A stretch of 64,000 nucleotides of DNA from CAWJPW01 sp963844845. Lineage in GTDB: Bacteria; Acidobacteriota; Thermoanaerobaculia; Thermoanaerobaculales; Sulfomarinibacteraceae. Under the pieces are notes generated by a model. That model ran no database searches. It was not told where the DNA came from and saw only the letters and a program-made list of their open reading frames with translations. Where the stretch lies: NCBI GenBank assembly GCA_963844845.1, contig CAWJPW010000011.1, positions 186,001 to 250,000 of the forward strand. The letters run 5' to 3'. Of this stretch, positions 63,121 through 64,000 are shown piece after piece. The stretch's first letter is position 1, and every line of letters begins with the position of its first letter. The position numbers and the translations under genes are program-made.

Positions 63121-63492
63121 TCAAGGTGCCCGCCACGCCCCCCAAGCCAGGGCCAGCCAGCCGACAATGAAGCAGAGCCCACCGAGGGGCGTAATCGCGC
63201 CGAGCCAGCGCGCTCCGGTGGCGGTCAACAGGTAGAGGCTCCCCGAAAACACGACGATGCCGGCGACGAAGAGCCAGCCTGCCGCCCCGAGAGCCGGATG
63301 CTGCCAGCGGCCCACCGCCCAGGCCACTGCCAGTAGCGCCAGCGCGTGGACCAGGTGGTAGCGCGCCCCCGTGTCCCACACCGCCACGAGATCCGGGCTC
63401 ACCCGCTGCCGCAGGGCATGGGCGCCGAAGGCTCCGGCGATCACGCCCAGGGCGCCGAGAACACCGCCGAGAATGAAGAAGATCCGCTCCAT
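63121..63492 (-). CDS. DUF423 small membrane protein
   Basis: 123 residues with four membrane helices. DUF423/YgdD-like: ERIFFILGGVLGALGVIAGA, FGAHALRQRV, TGARYHLVHALALLAVAWAV, and GGLCFIVGWLALAWGAWRA. Function unknown; inner membrane. Start ATG 63492 has GGGAGGGGTC upstream. On the same strand as the VWA gene and 75 bases after it. Confidence 0.9.
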   Translation of the reverse strand: MERIFFILGGVLGALGVIAGAFGAHALRQRVSPDLVAVWDTGARYHLVHALALLAVAWAVGRWQHPALGAAGWLFVAGIVVFSGSLYLLTATGARWLGAITPLGGLCFIVGWLALAWGAWRAP

Positions 63493-63567
63493 GACCCCTC
63501 CCTTGTCCCGCGCCGGGTCGCGGGCGCCGGGGCCGCCACGCTGCGTGGTGGAGACCCCGCCCCTGCC

Positions 63568-64000
63568 TCACGGCAAGGTACCGACGTAGCCCTCCCGCGC
63601 CGTTGCCTGATAGCCGTCCACCCGGACCTCGATCTTGCGCCACTTGGCGACGCCGAGCCCCGACGTCTCAAACGAGAGGATGAAGCGGGAGCCCAGCTCG
63701 CGCAGCAGCCCCTCGGCCACATCGGGCATGTCCTCCAAGTCGGGCACACGCTCGTAGCGGCCGCCGCTGCCCTCGGCGATACGTTGGAGCACCTCCTCGT
63801 AGGTGGGCCCCCCGGCCGCCACCGTCTCCGGCGGCGGCTCCACGCCGACCACGTACACCGGAGTGGCGAGCTGCCGGACCAGCGCCGTCACCTCGTCGTG
63901 GCTCAGCTGTGACGCGTTGTCGACACCGTCGGTCAGCAGGATGGCGGCGCGCCGGCCGTTGCGAGCCTTGGCCATCACCTCCGGCGCCCGCCGCACCATG
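63568..64000 (-). CDS. VWA-domain protein of Acidobacteriota type (5' partial)
   Basis: Last 143 or so codons of a longer gene that continues past the right edge. Second half of a von Willebrand factor A domain (RAAILLTDGVDNASQLSHDE and TPVYVVGVEPPP), then LGSRFILSFETSGLGVAKWRKIEVRV and GYVGTLP, which fit secreted VWFA-related proteins abundant in Acidobacteriota. The N-terminus and MIDAS start are not visible. Role unknown. Confidence 0.75.
   Translation of the reverse strand, partial: MVRRAPEVMAKARNGRRAAILLTDGVDNASQLSHDEVTALVRQLATPVYVVGVEPPPETVAAGGPTYEEVLQRIAEGSGGRYERVPDLEDMPDVAEGLLRELGSRFILSFETSGLGVAKWRKIEVRVDGYQATAREGYVGTLP

Overview
The window is 64 kb of very GC-rich chromosomal DNA with tightly packed, mostly house-keeping genes. 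No tRNA, rRNA, CRISPR array, transposase, integrase or phage gene was seen. The gene mix points to a free-living Gram-negative bacterium, most probably an Acidobacteriota member: an outer-membrane barrel beside a Wza-type exporter, a DUF1844 protein, a DUF4388/PATAN protein, MidA, a VWA protein of the kind common in Acidobacteriota, and HspR-type control of dnaK. That placement is inference from gene content, not from a marker phylogeny.

Layout. 1-1.7 kb: end of selD, then a superoxide dismutase with its own promoter and palindrome. 2.1-5.8 kb (minus): heat-shock operon dnaK-hsp20-hspR-sigma factor, driven by a near-consensus promoter overlapped by an HspR-type operator. 5.9-9.5 kb (minus): an overlapping operon of DUF1844, TPR/zinc-finger membrane and PATAN/pseudopilin-like proteins. 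9.6-14.5 kb (minus): 3-hydroxyacyl-CoA dehydrogenase, enoyl-CoA hydratase, DUF47, Pit phosphate transporter, and a LeuA-like synthase. 14.7-22.5 kb: DUF1858, a secreted protein, Wza-like and outer-membrane barrel proteins, a LuxR-type regulator, a secreted protein, an MFS carrier and a FAD oxidoreductase. 22.5-23.5 kb: repeat-filled non-coding island. 23.5-29.9 kb: ureohydrolase, thioredoxin, a decayed membrane-protein gene, a second 3-hydroxyacyl-CoA dehydrogenase, a zinc-ribbon/TPR protein and proS.

30.1-41.5 kb: MidA (minus), then the translation/RNA operon rimP-nusA-infB-DUF503-rbfA-nrnA-truB-rpsO-pnp, preceded by a promoter and an intrinsic terminator in the leader (attenuator candidate). 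41.5-49.9 kb: nfo, a large acyl-CoA dehydrogenase with a FadR-like palindrome at its promoter, class I aldolase, a MATE exporter, a membrane protein and argF. 49.9-50.8 kb: a second repeat island sharing its repeat families with the first. 50.8-53.8 kb: three glycosyltransferases. 53.9-57.8 kb: argS, free-Met-sulfoxide reductase and an aminotransferase. 57.9-63.0 kb: CHASE2 histidine kinase, NtrC-type sigma-54 regulator, FecR-domain protein, then a secreted two-repeat protein behind a sigma-54 promoter, which looks like one signalling unit. 63.1-64 kb: DUF423 protein and the 3' end of a VWA protein.

The most unusual elements are the two hairpin-rich repeat islands, where stem sequences differ between copies but pairing is kept; the sigma-54 signalling unit with its unknown secreted product; the sigma factor inside the HspR operon; the rimP attenuator; and two stretches bounded by perfect inverted repeats (1905-2087 and 15002-15244).
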